Positions 34,850-44,500 are shown, numbered from the stretch's first letter. The stretch is 64,000 nt of DNA from Alphaproteobacteria bacterium (GCA_021774335.1 JAJFJD010000040.1:124001-188000); one strand, 5' to 3'. Notes: generated by a model not told the origin, from the letters alone. Made by a program: numbers and translations.

Positions 34850-35515
34850 TTATCCGCTGGCGTTCGAGCGGGCCGGCGCCCAATCGTCCGGCGCATGCAG
34901 AAAGGCCGCGACTTTCTCGATGGTCGAGGAGTCGAAATAGTTCTCCTCTTCGGCGCATTTCAGCACGTCCCACCAGGTCGCCAGGCCGTGCAGCGTAACG
35001 CCGGCTTTCTTTAGACCCTGAATGCCTTCCGGGAAAATGCCGTAGTGGAAGACGACGAACGTATGGGCACATTCCGCGCCCGCATCGCGTATGCCATCGA
35101 CGAAGCTGATTTTGCTGCCGCCGTCGGTCGCGAGATCCTCGATCAACAGGATGTGGTCGCCCTCGTTGACGATGCCCTCGATCCGCGCGTTGCGGCCGAA
35201 TCCTTTCGGTTTCTTGCGGATATAGATCATCGGCACGTCGAGCAGGTCGGCGATCCATGCCGCAAAAGGAATACCTGCGGTCTCGCCGCCGGCGACGGCG
35301 CTCACGGTCGATATGTCGACGGCCTGCTTGATCTGCTCCGCCATCAGCGACATCAGGGTGCGGCGGGCATCGACGAATGAAATCAGCCGGCGGCAATCGA
35401 CATAGACAGGGCTGAGGCGGCCGCTGGTGAACGTGAACGGGTCGTCGGGCCGAAACAGGACGGATTCGGTTTCAATCAGGATTCGGGCGGCCGTGCGGGC
35501 CATATCGTCGGACAT
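34850..35515 (-). CDS. pyrE: Orotate phosphoribosyltransferase
   Basis: A 221-residue PRPP-dependent enzyme forming orotidine 5'-phosphate in pyrimidine synthesis. The N-terminal FTFTSGRLSPVYVDCRRL (27-44) binds orotate; SAVAGGETAGIPFAAWIAD (about 72-90) and the PRPP loop LLIEDLATDGGSKISFVDG (about 122-140) are clear. The last residues lie close to a GC-rich repeat. hspQ starts 333 bases upstream with its stop only 15 bases before pyrE, so they may be one transcript. Confidence 0.95.
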   Translation of the reverse strand: MSDDMARTAARILIETESVLFRPDDPFTFTSGRLSPVYVDCRRLISFVDARRTLMSLMAEQIKQAVDISTVSAVAGGETAGIPFAAWIADLLDVPMIYIRKKPKGFGRNARIEGIVNEGDHILLIEDLATDGGSKISFVDGIRDAGAECAHTFVVFHYGIFPEGIQGLKKAGVTLHGLATWWDVLKCAEEENYFDSSTIEKVAAFLHAPDDWAPARSNASG

Positions 35516-35530
35516 TACGGACTTGATCCT

Positions 35531-35848
35531 TCAATTCGTTCGGCGGCGCAGGACATAGGCGCCTTTCTCGAACCGGTCGAAATGCGCGCCCAGCAGTTTG
35601 TGACGGACCGGTTCCATGCTGTGGTCGAGTTCCAGATTCTGCTCCGCCACATAGGTCACGTGGGCCTCGTCATGGACGAGCACATGATACCAGGGTTTTT
35701 CCTTCGGCGGCTTGGACTGGGCCATGCGCTCATACCATACATCGGTGCCCTGAAATATCGGGTCGACATCGAAGACCACACCGCGGTAATCGAAGAGCTT
35801 GTGATGAATGAGTTGGCCCGGTCTGAATTGTGCGATGCTTTGTGCCAT
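35531..35848 (-). CDS. hspQ: Heat shock protein HspQ
   Basis: A 105-residue protein matching HspQ, a hemimethylated-DNA-binding-domain protein that in Escherichia coli acts as a specificity factor for Lon. Conserved segments are FRPGQLIHHKLFDYRGVVFDVDP (about 8-30), KPWYHVLVHDEAHVTYVAEQNL (about 51-72) and the final FEKGAYVLR. Length fits. It is followed by pyrE after 15 bases. Confidence 0.93.
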   Translation of the reverse strand: MAQSIAQFRPGQLIHHKLFDYRGVVFDVDPIFQGTDVWYERMAQSKPPKEKPWYHVLVHDEAHVTYVAEQNLELDHSMEPVRHKLLGAHFDRFEKGAYVLRRRTN

Positions 35849-36013
35849 GCGTGATCGGCCATTCTTATTGGTTGGGCGGAAACGCTCGGTTGCCGCAATC
35901 TGCCTTGAGGGAAGGGCTCTGTCCAGAACGATTGACTCGGGTTTCCCAAGGTCCTTTAGTTCCGTTACTCTTCGCCTGCCATCAAGTCCTGATCACCACT
36001 GAATTGTCTAATC

Positions 36014-37702
36014 ATGCCTGAAAATCTGCCGACTCGTCATGGCGGCCAGCTTGTCGTGGACGCCTTGCGGAATAATGGCGTCGATACCGTTTTTTGCCTG
36101 CCGGGGGAGAGCTTCCTCGGTATCCTCGATACGCTGCTCGATACGCCGGAAATCAAACTCGTCACTTGCAGACACGAGGCGGGCGCGGCTTTCATGGCCG
36201 AAGCCTACGGCAAACTTACCGGCAAACCGGCGGTCTGCCTGGTCACGCGTGGCCCCGGCGCCTGCAACGCTTCTATCGGCGTGCATAACGCGAAGCATGA
36301 TTCGACGCCGATGCTGGTCCTGATCGGGCACGCCACGCGATACGAGGTGCAGCGCGAAGCATTTCAGGAAATCGAATACCGCCACATGTATCTCGAGCTC
36401 ACCAAATGGGTGGCGCAGATCGATACCGTCGACCGCATTCCCGAATTTGTCAGCCGGGCCTTCAACTTGGCGACGTCCGGACGGCAGGGGCCCGTTGCCC
36501 TCGTCATGCCGGAAGACATGCTGGATGACAAAATCGCCATGCCCGACGCGCCGCCGGCGATCACGGTTCAGCCGGAACCGTCGGAAAACCAGATGGCGGC
36601 CTTCCGGGCGCTGTTGGAAAAGGCGAAGCGGCCCTTCCTGATTTCCGGATCGGTGTTGTCGGAAGCGGCGGTTAACGACTTGACGGCGTTTGCGGAGGCC
36701 AATCGCATCCCGGCGACGGTCGGGTTCCGCCGTCAGGATTGCTTCGACATGACGAGTCCGTGCTACGCAGGCGATATCGGTTACGGGCCGATCCCGGCCG
36801 ATCTGGCCGACCGGGTGAAGGAGTCCGATCTGATCATCGCCGTCGGCAGCCGGTTGAATACGATCATCACGCAGGACTTCACGCTGTTCGACCGGCTCGG
36901 CGACAATCAGGAACTGGTGCATGTGCATCCCGCCTCGGAGGAGATCGGGCGGCTGTACACGCCGGTGTTGGGTATTCAGGCCGGTACGGCTGAATTCGCC
37001 GCGGCGGCGCGGTCCATGACTCCGGTGGAGAGTGATCACCGCACGAAATGGGTTGAGGACGCGCACGGCGCCTATCTCGAAACGCTGACCCCGCCGCCCT
37101 GCGTCGCGCCGCTGGATCCGGGCCAGGCGATGCTTCAGCTTCAGGAATGGTTGCCGGACGATGCCATCGTGACCATCGATGCGGGCGCGTATTCGAGCTG
37201 GCCGCTGCGGTTCCTGCGGTTCAAGCGGCCGATGCGGTTGCTGGCGGGTAACCTGGGGGCGATGGGATCGTCGGTGCCGGCGGGCGTCGCCGCGGCAATC
37301 ACCTGTCCTGACCGGCAGGTCGTGTCGATGTTGGGTGACGGCAGCGCATTGATGACCGGTCAGGAAATCGCGACGGCGATACAGAACAAGGCGAAGCCGA
37401 TCGTGATCCTGTTCAACAACGGCATCTACGGCACGATCCGCCTGAACCAGGAAAACCATTATCCCGGCCGGGTCAGCGGGACCGATCTCGTCAATCCGGA
37501 TTTCGCCGCCTGGGCCCGCTCTTTCGGGGCGCATGGCGAGGCGGTGGAACGCACCGAGGATTTTTTGCCGGCGTTGGAACGCGCCAAGGCGAGCGGGACG
37601 GCGGCGTTGATCGAACTGCGGATCGACGAGGATTTGGTGTCGTCGCGCACGACGCTGAGCGCGGCCCGCGACAAGGCGTTGGCCGCACAGGACGCCGACT
37701 AG
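36014..37702 (+). CDS. Thiamine-diphosphate-dependent acetolactate synthase-like enzyme
   Basis: A 562-residue ThDP enzyme of the acetohydroxyacid synthase/benzoylformate decarboxylase superfamily. It has the three domains: pyrimidine-binding (1-170, with catalytic Glu55 in RHEAGAAFMAEAYG), central (about 190-320), and pyrophosphate-binding (about 365-540, with the GDGSALMTGQE to FNNGIYG motif, about 438-465, spanning the usual GDG-N spacing). It lacks an adjacent small regulatory ilvN subunit, so it is probably a catabolic or specialised enzyme and not the biosynthetic IlvB. The stop is only three bases from the convergent hemN stop. Confidence 0.85.
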   Translation: MPENLPTRHGGQLVVDALRNNGVDTVFCLPGESFLGILDTLLDTPEIKLVTCRHEAGAAFMAEAYGKLTGKPAVCLVTRGPGACNASIGVHNAKHDSTPMLVLIGHATRYEVQREAFQEIEYRHMYLELTKWVAQIDTVDRIPEFVSRAFNLATSGRQGPVALVMPEDMLDDKIAMPDAPPAITVQPEPSENQMAAFRALLEKAKRPFLISGSVLSEAAVNDLTAFAEANRIPATVGFRRQDCFDMTSPCYAGDIGYGPIPADLADRVKESDLIIAVGSRLNTIITQDFTLFDRLGDNQELVHVHPASEEIGRLYTPVLGIQAGTAEFAAAARSMTPVESDHRTKWVEDAHGAYLETLTPPPCVAPLDPGQAMLQLQEWLPDDAIVTIDAGAYSSWPLRFLRFKRPMRLLAGNLGAMGSSVPAGVAAAITCPDRQVVSMLGDGSALMTGQEIATAIQNKAKPIVILFNNGIYGTIRLNQENHYPGRVSGTDLVNPDFAAWARSFGAHGEAVERTEDFLPALERAKASGTAALIELRIDEDLVSSRTTLSAARDKALAAQDAD

Positions 37703-37705
37703 ACG

Positions 37706-39061
37706 CTAAACCGCAACGGCGTGTTTTGCCTCGGTGGCGGCGGTCCGGAGATAGCGGTCGAAGACCGATGCGACGATCCGGACCAGGACATGGTTTTCGG
37801 GCGGGATGTGGACAATTCCGTTTTCGAAGTCGATCAATCCGTCGCGCCGGAGCTGATGTAGCGAGTCCACTTCTTCCGCGAAGTCCTTGATTGAATATCC
37901 GAATTGAGTCGCGGTCTGGTCGATGTCCAGTGTCATGTCGCACATCAGCCGTTCGATCAGGGCGCGCCGCACATGGTCGTCCGCATCGGTGGCGATGCCT
38001 TTGACGACCGGTAACATCCGATCCTTGATACTGCTACGCCAGCGCCGAACATCCGTTTCGTTCTGCGCGTAACCGTGTGGCGTCATGCCGATGGCGGAGG
38101 CGCCGAACCCCAGGAGAGTGGTGGCCGGGTCGGTCGTGTAGCCCTGGAAATTCCGTCGCAGAGTGCCCGCCGTATGACTGTCCGCCATCGTCGTGCCGCG
38201 CCGCGCGAAATGGTCCATGCCGATAGCCTGGTAGCCGGAATTGACGAGATGGGTGGAGACCGAGTCGTGTTGGAGACGGCGCTCGGCGGGAGACGGCAAC
38301 AGGGCTTCGTCGATGAGGGCTTGATGCGCCTTCATCCAGGGCACATGGGCATAGCCGAACAACGCGATCCGACTTGGCCGAAGCTGCCGGACCTGCTCCG
38401 TCGACGTCAGGAGGTCAGGCACCGTTTGGTGCGGCAGGCCGTACATCAGATCGACGTTGATGTCCTGAATGCCGGCCGCCTTGAGCTGGTCCACCACGTG
38501 GGCGACCTGCTCATAGGGTTGGATACGGTTGATCGCTTTCTGCACCGTCGGGTTTAGATCCTGCACGCCAAGGCTGGCGCGGCTGATTCCGGCGTCGGCG
38601 CAGGCCGCGATGAAATCGTCATCGGTCGATCGCGGATCGAGTTCGATGGCGATTTCGCTTTCTGCATGGATATCAAATTGTTGACGGAGATGTTTGATCA
38701 GGCGAATGAGGCCGTCATGCCCCAATGTGTTGGGGGATCCGCCGCCGAGATGGATATGGCTGATCGATAGGCGGTCCGGTAATGCCTCGGCGACGAGATC
38801 GATCTCCGCAATCAAATGATCCAGATAGTCCGCGATGACGCCTTCGCGGCGCACGACTCGTGTGTTGCAGCCGCAGAACCAGCAGAGTTCGTGGCAGAAG
38901 GGCGTGTGCAGATACAGCGAGACTGGAGCCGCCGGATCGAGTGCGCCGAGCCAGGCCCGGTAGTCCTGTGCGCTAATGCCGTCATGGAAATGCGGGGCGG
39001 TCGGATAGCTGGTGTAGCGCGGGAGTCGGCGGGTGAGGAGATCGTTCGGTTGGGAGGACAT
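37706..39061 (-). CDS. hemN: Oxygen-independent coproporphyrinogen III oxidase
   Basis: A 451-residue radical-SAM enzyme that decarboxylates coproporphyrinogen III without oxygen. The iron-sulfur motif is clear: PFCHELCWFCGC (55-65) with Cys56, Cys60 and Cys63, and the family's YTSYPTAPHF precedes it. I use the ATG at 39061; another ATG at 39097 is in frame but overlaps an FNR-type box. The perfect box TTGAT-N4-ATCAA is centred 42 bases upstream of 39061, which suggests anaerobic activation. hemA in this window supplies the start of the same pathway. Confidence 0.94.
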   Translation of the reverse strand: MSSQPNDLLTRRLPRYTSYPTAPHFHDGISAQDYRAWLGALDPAAPVSLYLHTPFCHELCWFCGCNTRVVRREGVIADYLDHLIAEIDLVAEALPDRLSISHIHLGGGSPNTLGHDGLIRLIKHLRQQFDIHAESEIAIELDPRSTDDDFIAACADAGISRASLGVQDLNPTVQKAINRIQPYEQVAHVVDQLKAAGIQDINVDLMYGLPHQTVPDLLTSTEQVRQLRPSRIALFGYAHVPWMKAHQALIDEALLPSPAERRLQHDSVSTHLVNSGYQAIGMDHFARRGTTMADSHTAGTLRRNFQGYTTDPATTLLGFGASAIGMTPHGYAQNETDVRRWRSSIKDRMLPVVKGIATDADDHVRRALIERLMCDMTLDIDQTATQFGYSIKDFAEEVDSLHQLRRDGLIDFENGIVHIPPENHVLVRIVASVFDRYLRTAATEAKHAVAV

Positions 39062-39096
39062 CACCCTAGAAACAGCACTCTGTGACAGGTGCCGCA

Positions 39097-39110
39097 TTGA
39101 TGGAGATCAA
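39097..39110 (-). promoter_or_regulatory. FNR-type box upstream of hemN
   Basis: TTGATGGAGATCAA is a perfect dyad TTGAT-N4-ATCAA, the consensus of the FNR/FnrL class. It is centred at 39103.5. If the regulator acts as a class II activator (centre near -41.5), transcription would begin close to the hemN ATG at 39061, leaving almost no leader. Related CRP/FNR family members recognise similar sites. Confidence 0.75.
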
Positions 39111-39156
39111 ATTCGGGCGGTTTAGGGTCGTCTTCAGCGGTCGTGGGTCTTTTGCC

Positions 39157-39175
39157 AACCCTTGACCGAAGGGTT
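39157..39175. repeat. 7-bp inverted repeat over the imuA -35 region
   Basis: AACCCTT (39157-39163) and AAGGGTT (39169-39175) are perfect complements around a five-base centre, and they overlap the TTGACC -35 hexamer. It may be an operator for a second regulator, or chance. Confidence 0.35.
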
Positions 39176-39190
39176 GTTTCGGAATAAGAA
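39162..39190 (+). promoter_or_regulatory. imuA-imuB-dnaE2 promoter
   Basis: TTGACC (39162-39167), a 17-base spacer and TAAGAA (39185-39190) form a good sigma-70 promoter 20 bases before the imuA ATG. Its -10 hexamer overlaps the LexA box, so LexA would block RNA polymerase directly. Confidence 0.7.
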
Positions 39191-39202
39191 CAAAAAGAGA
39201 AC
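39188..39202 (+). promoter_or_regulatory. Alphaproteobacterial LexA (SOS) box
   Basis: GAAC (39188-39191), seven bases, GAAC (39199-39202): the direct-repeat LexA site GAAC-N7-GAAC (GTTC-N7-GTTC on the other strand) characteristic of alphaproteobacteria. It lies eight bases before the imuA ATG and covers the -10 region, so the cassette should be induced by DNA damage. Confidence 0.88.
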
Positions 39203-39210
39203 ATTTAGCG

Positions 39211-39981
39211 ATGAAGGTCTGTTATATGCTCGAGCAACAAAGCAATCCGCTGATCGATCTTCGGGCCCGTATTGCCCGGCTGGAACGCGGTGAAACCGAC
39301 GCCGGGCGCTATCCGGCGATGCCGTTCGATATTCCCGCGATCGATGCGGCGTTGCCGGGCGGCGGATTGGCCAGCGGGGCGGTGCATGAGGTGACGGGCA
39401 GCGCCGCGGGCGGCTTCGTATCGATGCTGGCGGGCCGCGCGGACGGGCCGGTGCTGTGGTGCGTCATGGCGCGGTCCGGCGCCGATCTCTATGGCCCTGG
39501 TCTGGCGGCATTCGGTCTCGACACGGATCGGCTGGTGATCGCCCGCTGTGCGACGGCGGAAGACATGCTGTGGGCGATGGAAGAAGGGTTGCGCGATCCC
39601 GGTGTTGCCGCGGTGGTCGGCGAGCCGGACCGCGCCGTCGCCCTGACCGCCAGCCGGCGATTGCAACTTGCCGCCGAGACGGGGGGCGGTACCGGCTTGG
39701 TGCTGCGGCGGGGTGCGGGAAAGGGCGATTTGTCGCCGAGCGCGGTGTTCAGCCGGTGGCAGGCGGAGTCCGCGCCGCTGCTGGGATTGCCGGGAATGGC
39801 GCGGACCTCTATCGGCGGGACGCGCTGGCGATTGGAACTGTTGCGCTGCCGCGGTGGGATCGGCGGCATGAACAAGGCATGGCTGGTGGAATGGTGTGAT
39901 GCGACGTGTGATTTCTCTTTGGTTTCCGACAGTGTCGATCGATCGGGTGCGGCGCGAGAAGGGCAGCGCCTGGCGGGATGA
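39211..39981 (+). CDS. imuA: ImuA, SOS mutagenesis protein
   Basis: A 256-residue RecA/SulA-like protein of the imuA-imuB-dnaE2 cassette, which carries out damage-tolerant translesion synthesis. The family opening RARIARLERGETDAG (17-31) and LPGGGLASGAVHEVTG (about 48-63) are clear; the following VLWCVMARSGADLYGPGLAAFGLD region matches the RecA-like core. It overlaps imuB by 83 bases in another frame, so the last 27 residues are coded in the overlap. An SOS promoter with a LexA box lies directly upstream. Confidence 0.9.
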   Translation: MKVCYMLEQQSNPLIDLRARIARLERGETDAGRYPAMPFDIPAIDAALPGGGLASGAVHEVTGSAAGGFVSMLAGRADGPVLWCVMARSGADLYGPGLAAFGLDTDRLVIARCATAEDMLWAMEEGLRDPGVAAVVGEPDRAVALTASRRLQLAAETGGGTGLVLRRGAGKGDLSPSAVFSRWQAESAPLLGLPGMARTSIGGTRWRLELLRCRGGIGGMNKAWLVEWCDATCDFSLVSDSVDRSGAAREGQRLAG

Positions 39982-41554
39982 TCCGGCTGCGCCGGTCGCG
40001 CTGGTCGCCGAAACCGCAGGCCGGATTATCGTAACCGCGGTCAGCGACGCGGCGTCGGCGGCGGGTATCGCGCCCGAGATGGCGTTGGCTGATGCGCGGG
40101 CGGTGTTGCCGGGCCTCCGGACGATGCCGGCCGATCCGGCGGCGGATGCGGCGCTGCGGAAGCATATCCTGTCGTGGTGCGGCCGTTACACGCCCTTCGC
40201 CGCGCCGGAAGGCGTCGATGGCATCTGGCTCGACGTGACCGGCTGCGCGCATCTGTTCGGCGGCGAACAGGCGATGTTGGATGATCTACTGACGCGGCTG
40301 CGGGACATGGGGCTGCGCGGGCGGGCGTCCCTGACCGGCACACCGGGTGCGGCCTGGGCTTTGTCGCATTACGGCGAGGCCAGCTCGATCGTGGCGTCCG
40401 AGGCGGTCCGCGACAGTGTTTCAGGGTTGCCGGTCGCGGCGTTGCGGCTTGGCGCGGCGACGGCGGCGGGACTGACGCGTCTCGGCCTGAAGCGGATCGG
40501 CGATCTTTACGCCCTGCCGCGGGCGCCCCTTACCGCGCGGTTCAGCGGGGAAGTGTCCTTGCGGCTCGATCAGGCGCTTGGCCGGGTCGAGGAACCGATC
40601 TCGCCGCGCCAGCCACCGCCGCGCTATCGTGTCCGTTTGGCGTTTCCCGATCCGATCGGACTGACCGACGACATCGAGGCCGGTCTGCGCCGTCTGCTGC
40701 ATGACCTGTGCGAACGGCTGGGCCAGACGCAACGCGGCTGCCGGCGGCTGGACCTGACGCTGTTCCGGGTCGACGGATCGGTCCAGACCGTAAGCGTCGG
40801 CACGTCTGTCCCGGCGCGGGACGCAGCGCATCTCTCCCGGCTCTTCGCCGAGCGCCTCGGCACGCTCGATGCCGGTTTCGGGGTAGAAGCGATGGTGCTG
40901 GCCGCCCCGGTCACCGAACCGCTGGGCGCAGTACAGATCGACAGCCCGGCCTCAAGCAGGCCGAAGGCTGGTAGGCCATCAAAAGACGCCTCAAGCAGAT
41001 CACGGGAAAACGCCTCAAGTAGGCCAGAGGCCGATAGGCGACAAAAAGATTCCTCAAGTAGGCCAGAGGCCGATAGGCGACAAAAAGATTCCGGTAGGGG
41101 ACTAAATATCGCGCCGTTGCTCGACCGGCTTGGCAACCGGCTGGGCTTCGATCGGGTCGTCGGTTTGCGCCCGCGCGAGAGCTTCCTGCCGGAATACGCG
41201 GTCGAGACCGTTTCGGCCGCCGCCGGGGATGGGGATGTTCCGTGGCGGCCCGGCCCGGTCCGTCCGCTGCGCCTGTTGGTGCGGCCCGAACTGCTGGACA
41301 CGCTCGCCGCCGTGCCCGATGACGGCCCGCTGGCGGCTTTCCGGTGGCGGCGGGTGCAACATCGGCTGCAGGCCGCGGAGGGCCCCGAGCGGATCGCGCC
41401 GGAATGGTGGCGTCTCGATCCCGGCTGGGACGGCGGCGCGCGCGATTACTGGCGGGTCGAGGATGAGACGGGCCGCCGCTTCTGGCTGTTCCGCGAAGTG
41501 CGCCCCCGGCGGGACGGCACGTCGCGATGGTTCTTGCATGGGTTATTCGCATGA
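39899..41554 (+). CDS. imuB: ImuB, inactive Y-family polymerase-like protein
   Basis: A 551-residue DinB-like protein that lacks polymerase activity in studied relatives and connects DnaE2 with the sliding clamp. The N-terminal LWFPTVSIDRVRR replaces the acidic palm metal site, as expected. The little-finger region follows to about residue 345. Residues about 351-397 are an insert built from short in-frame repeats (see separate entry). The C-terminal third (about 400-551) ends in WWRLDPGWDGGARDYWRVEDETGRRFWLFRE. I start at ATG 39899 (a GTG precedes it). The stop overlaps dnaE2 as ATGA. Confidence 0.9.
   Translation: MRRVISLWFPTVSIDRVRREKGSAWRDDPAAPVALVAETAGRIIVTAVSDAASAAGIAPEMALADARAVLPGLRTMPADPAADAALRKHILSWCGRYTPFAAPEGVDGIWLDVTGCAHLFGGEQAMLDDLLTRLRDMGLRGRASLTGTPGAAWALSHYGEASSIVASEAVRDSVSGLPVAALRLGAATAAGLTRLGLKRIGDLYALPRAPLTARFSGEVSLRLDQALGRVEEPISPRQPPPRYRVRLAFPDPIGLTDDIEAGLRRLLHDLCERLGQTQRGCRRLDLTLFRVDGSVQTVSVGTSVPARDAAHLSRLFAERLGTLDAGFGVEAMVLAAPVTEPLGAVQIDSPASSRPKAGRPSKDASSRSRENASSRPEADRRQKDSSSRPEADRRQKDSGRGLNIAPLLDRLGNRLGFDRVVGLRPRESFLPEYAVETVSAAAGDGDVPWRPGPVRPLRLLVRPELLDTLAAVPDDGPLAAFRWRRVQHRLQAAEGPERIAPEWWRLDPGWDGGARDYWRVEDETGRRFWLFREVRPRRDGTSRWFLHGLFA
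40950..41090 (+). repeat. 39-bp in-frame tandem repeats within imuB
   Basis: Two identical 39-bp units (41013-41051 and 41052-41090) encode the 13-residue unit SSRPEADRRQKDS, shifted by one residue, twice. Before them lie a degenerate 39-bp copy (40950-40988) and a shortened 24-bp copy (40989-41012), all starting with CCTCAAG. Every unit is a multiple of three bases, so the frame is kept. The peptide is charged and probably disordered, placed in the linker between the little-finger-like domain and the C-terminal part. Confidence 0.93.
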
Positions 41555-44500
41555 TGGCGCCCGACTATGCCGAGCTCCAGGTCACGACGAATTTCAGCTT
41601 CCTGCGCGGCGCGTCGCATGCGCATGAGTTCGTGGCGCGCGCCGTCGAGCTGGGCCACACGGCGATCGCCGTTGCAGACCGCAACAGCCTGGCCGGCATC
41701 GTGCGCATGCATATCGCGGCCAAGGACGCGGACCTGCCGCTGCTGGTCGGCGCGCGGCTCGATCTGACCGACGGCGCGAGCCTGCTGGCCTTTCCCGAGG
41801 ACCGTGCCGCCTATGGCCGGTTGTCCCGACTGATCACGGTCGGCCGCCGCCGTGCGCCGAAGGGCGAGTGCGAACTGACCCGCGCCGACGTCTTCGAGTA
41901 TGGGGCGGGGATGGTCTTTGTCGCGCTACCGCCGGAGGGGCTGGACGCGCCGGATGACGGGTTCGCGGCGGAGCTTTCGGCGCTGGCGGCGGCCTTTCCG
42001 GAGGCGTGCTACCTCGCCGGGCAGAACCTGCTGCGCGGCGACGATACGCAGCGGCTCGTCCGGTTGGCGGAAATTGCCGGCGTCTGCGGCGTGCCGCTGG
42101 TCGCGACAAATGACGTGCATATGCACGAGGCGGCGCGGCGGCCGCTGGCCGATATGCTGATTTGCATTCGCGAGCATTGCACCATCGACGACGCGGGCTA
42201 CCGGCTGGTCGCGAACGGGGAACGCCACCTCAAATCCGCCGAAGACATGATGCGGCTGTTCGAGGCGTATCCCGACGCGGTGGCGCGGACGCAGGAGATC
42301 GTGCAGCGCTGCCGCTTCAACCTCGACGAATTGCGCTACGAATATCCCGACGAGGTTACCGGCGACGGCCGTACGCCGCAGGAAGAACTCATCCACCAGA
42401 CCTGGGAGGGGGCGAAGGGGCGCTATCCCGGTGGTGTGCCGAAGGCGGTGAAGGCGGTGGTCGAACACGAACTCGACTTGATCGGCCAGCTCGGCTACGC
42501 GCCTTATTTCCTGACCGTATACGACATCGTCCGCTTCGCCCGTGAGCGGCATATCCTGTGTCAGGGACGCGGTTCGGCGGCCAATTCCGCTGTCTGCTAC
42601 TGCCTCGGCATCACGGCGGTCGATCCGTCGAAACTCGATCTGCTGTTCGAACGCTTCGTGTCGACCGAGCGCAACGAACCGCCCGACATCGACGTGGATT
42701 TCGAGCACGAGCGACGCGAGGAGGTCATCCAATACATCTATGAAAAATATGGCCGCGACCGCGCGGGTATGACGGCGGTGGTCTCCTGCTATCGCGCGCG
42801 CGGCGCGGTCCGCGAGGCGGGCAAGGCGATGGGGCTCAGCCGCGACACCGTGACCGCGCTGGCGGGGCAGGTCTGGGGCTGGTCCAGCGACGGCATCGAC
42901 GAGGACCAGGTGCGGGAAATCGGTCTCGACCCGACGGACCGGCGGCTGCGGCAGACGCTGTTGCTGACTGCGACGCTGATCGGCTTCCCGCGCCATCTGT
43001 CGCAGCATGTCGGCGGCTTCGTGATCAGCCGGGGCCCATTGACCGAAACCGTGCCGATCGAGAACGCGGCAATGGAAGACCGCACCGTGATCGAATGGGA
43101 CAAGGATGATCTGGACGCGCTCGGCATCCTCAAGATCGATGTGTTGTCGCTCGGCATGCTGACTTGCATCCGCAAGGGCTTCGACCTGATCCATCAGCAT
43201 TTCGGTAAGGATTACGATTTGGCGACCGTGCCGACGGAGGATCCCGCGGTCTACGACATGCTGTGCAATGCGGACTCGATCGGAGTGTTCCAGGTCGAGA
43301 GCCGGGCGCAGATGGCCTTCCTGCCGCGCATGAAGCCGCGCGATTTCTATGATCTGGTGATCGAGGTGGCGATCGTCCGGCCCGGGCCGATCCAAGGTGA
43401 CATGGTGCATCCCTATCTGCGCCGCCGGAACGGCGAGGAGCAGGTGGCCTATCCGTCCGAGGCGCTGCGCGAGGTGCTGGGCAAGACGCTCGGCGTGCCG
43501 CTATTCCAAGAACAGGCGATGAAGATCGCCATCGTCGGGGCCGGGTTCACGCCGTCCGAGGCGGACCGGCTGCGCCGCGCCATGGCAACCTTCCGCCGCG
43601 TCGGCACGATCCATAGCTTCCGCGAGAAATTCATCAGCGGGATGGCGGCGCGCGGCTACGACACCGATTTCGCCGACCGCTGTTTCCGGCAGATCGAAGG
43701 CTTCGGCGAATACGGCTTTCCGGAAAGCCACGCGGCGAGTTTCGCCATGCTGGTCTATGTCTCCGCCTGGATGAAATGCCATTACCCGGCGGTGTTCGCG
43801 GCGGCCCTGCTGAACAGCCAGCCGATGGGCTTCTACGCACCGGCGCAGATCGTGCGCGATGCCGTCGACCACGACGTGACCGCGTTGCCGCCGGACGTAA
43901 ACCAGTCCGATTGGGATTCGTCGCTGGAGGTCAACGCCGACTCCATCGGCGGCCTGGCATTGCGGCTCGGCCTGCGGCAGATCAAGGGTTTATCGGAGGA
44001 CCATGCGCTTTGCCTGATTGAAAAGCGTAACAACGGCTATTGGGATCCGGCGGCGCTGTGGCGGCGAACCGGGTTACCGGCGTCGGTGCTGGAAGCCCTA
44101 GCCCGCGCCGATGCCTTCGGGTCGATGGGGTTGAAACGCCGCCAGGCGCTGTGGATTGCCAAGGGGCTGGGCGACTCCCCGTTGCCTCTGTTCGCCGGCA
44201 TCGAAGGCAGCGAGTGGGGCGACGAGCCGATGGTCGACCTGCCGGAAATGTCGATCGGCGAGGAAGTGGTGGAGGATTATTCCTGGATGCGCCTGTCGCT
44301 GAAACGGCATCCGCTCGACCTGTTGCGCGGCCGCATGACCTTGATGGAGGCTATTCCCGCGGCGCGGTTGATCGAGACGAAGGACGAGGCCCGCGTCACC
44401 GTTGCCGGGCTGGTGCTGGTGCGGCAGCGGCCGGGCAGCGCCAAGGGCGTCATCTTCATCACCATCGAGGACGAGACCGGCGTCGCCAACATCATCGTCT

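Noticed and set aside
36008-37534. 508-residue minus-strand open frame
   Set aside because: Antisense shadow of the ThDP enzyme at 36014-37702; Arg/His/Asp-rich composition typical of high-GC antisense frames.
39899-39981. Possible frameshift between imuA and imuB
   Set aside because: Both frames encode family-like sequence to their ends and imuB has its own ATG; long overlaps between these genes are acceptable.
41926-43410. 494-residue minus-strand open frame
   Set aside because: Antisense shadow of dnaE2.
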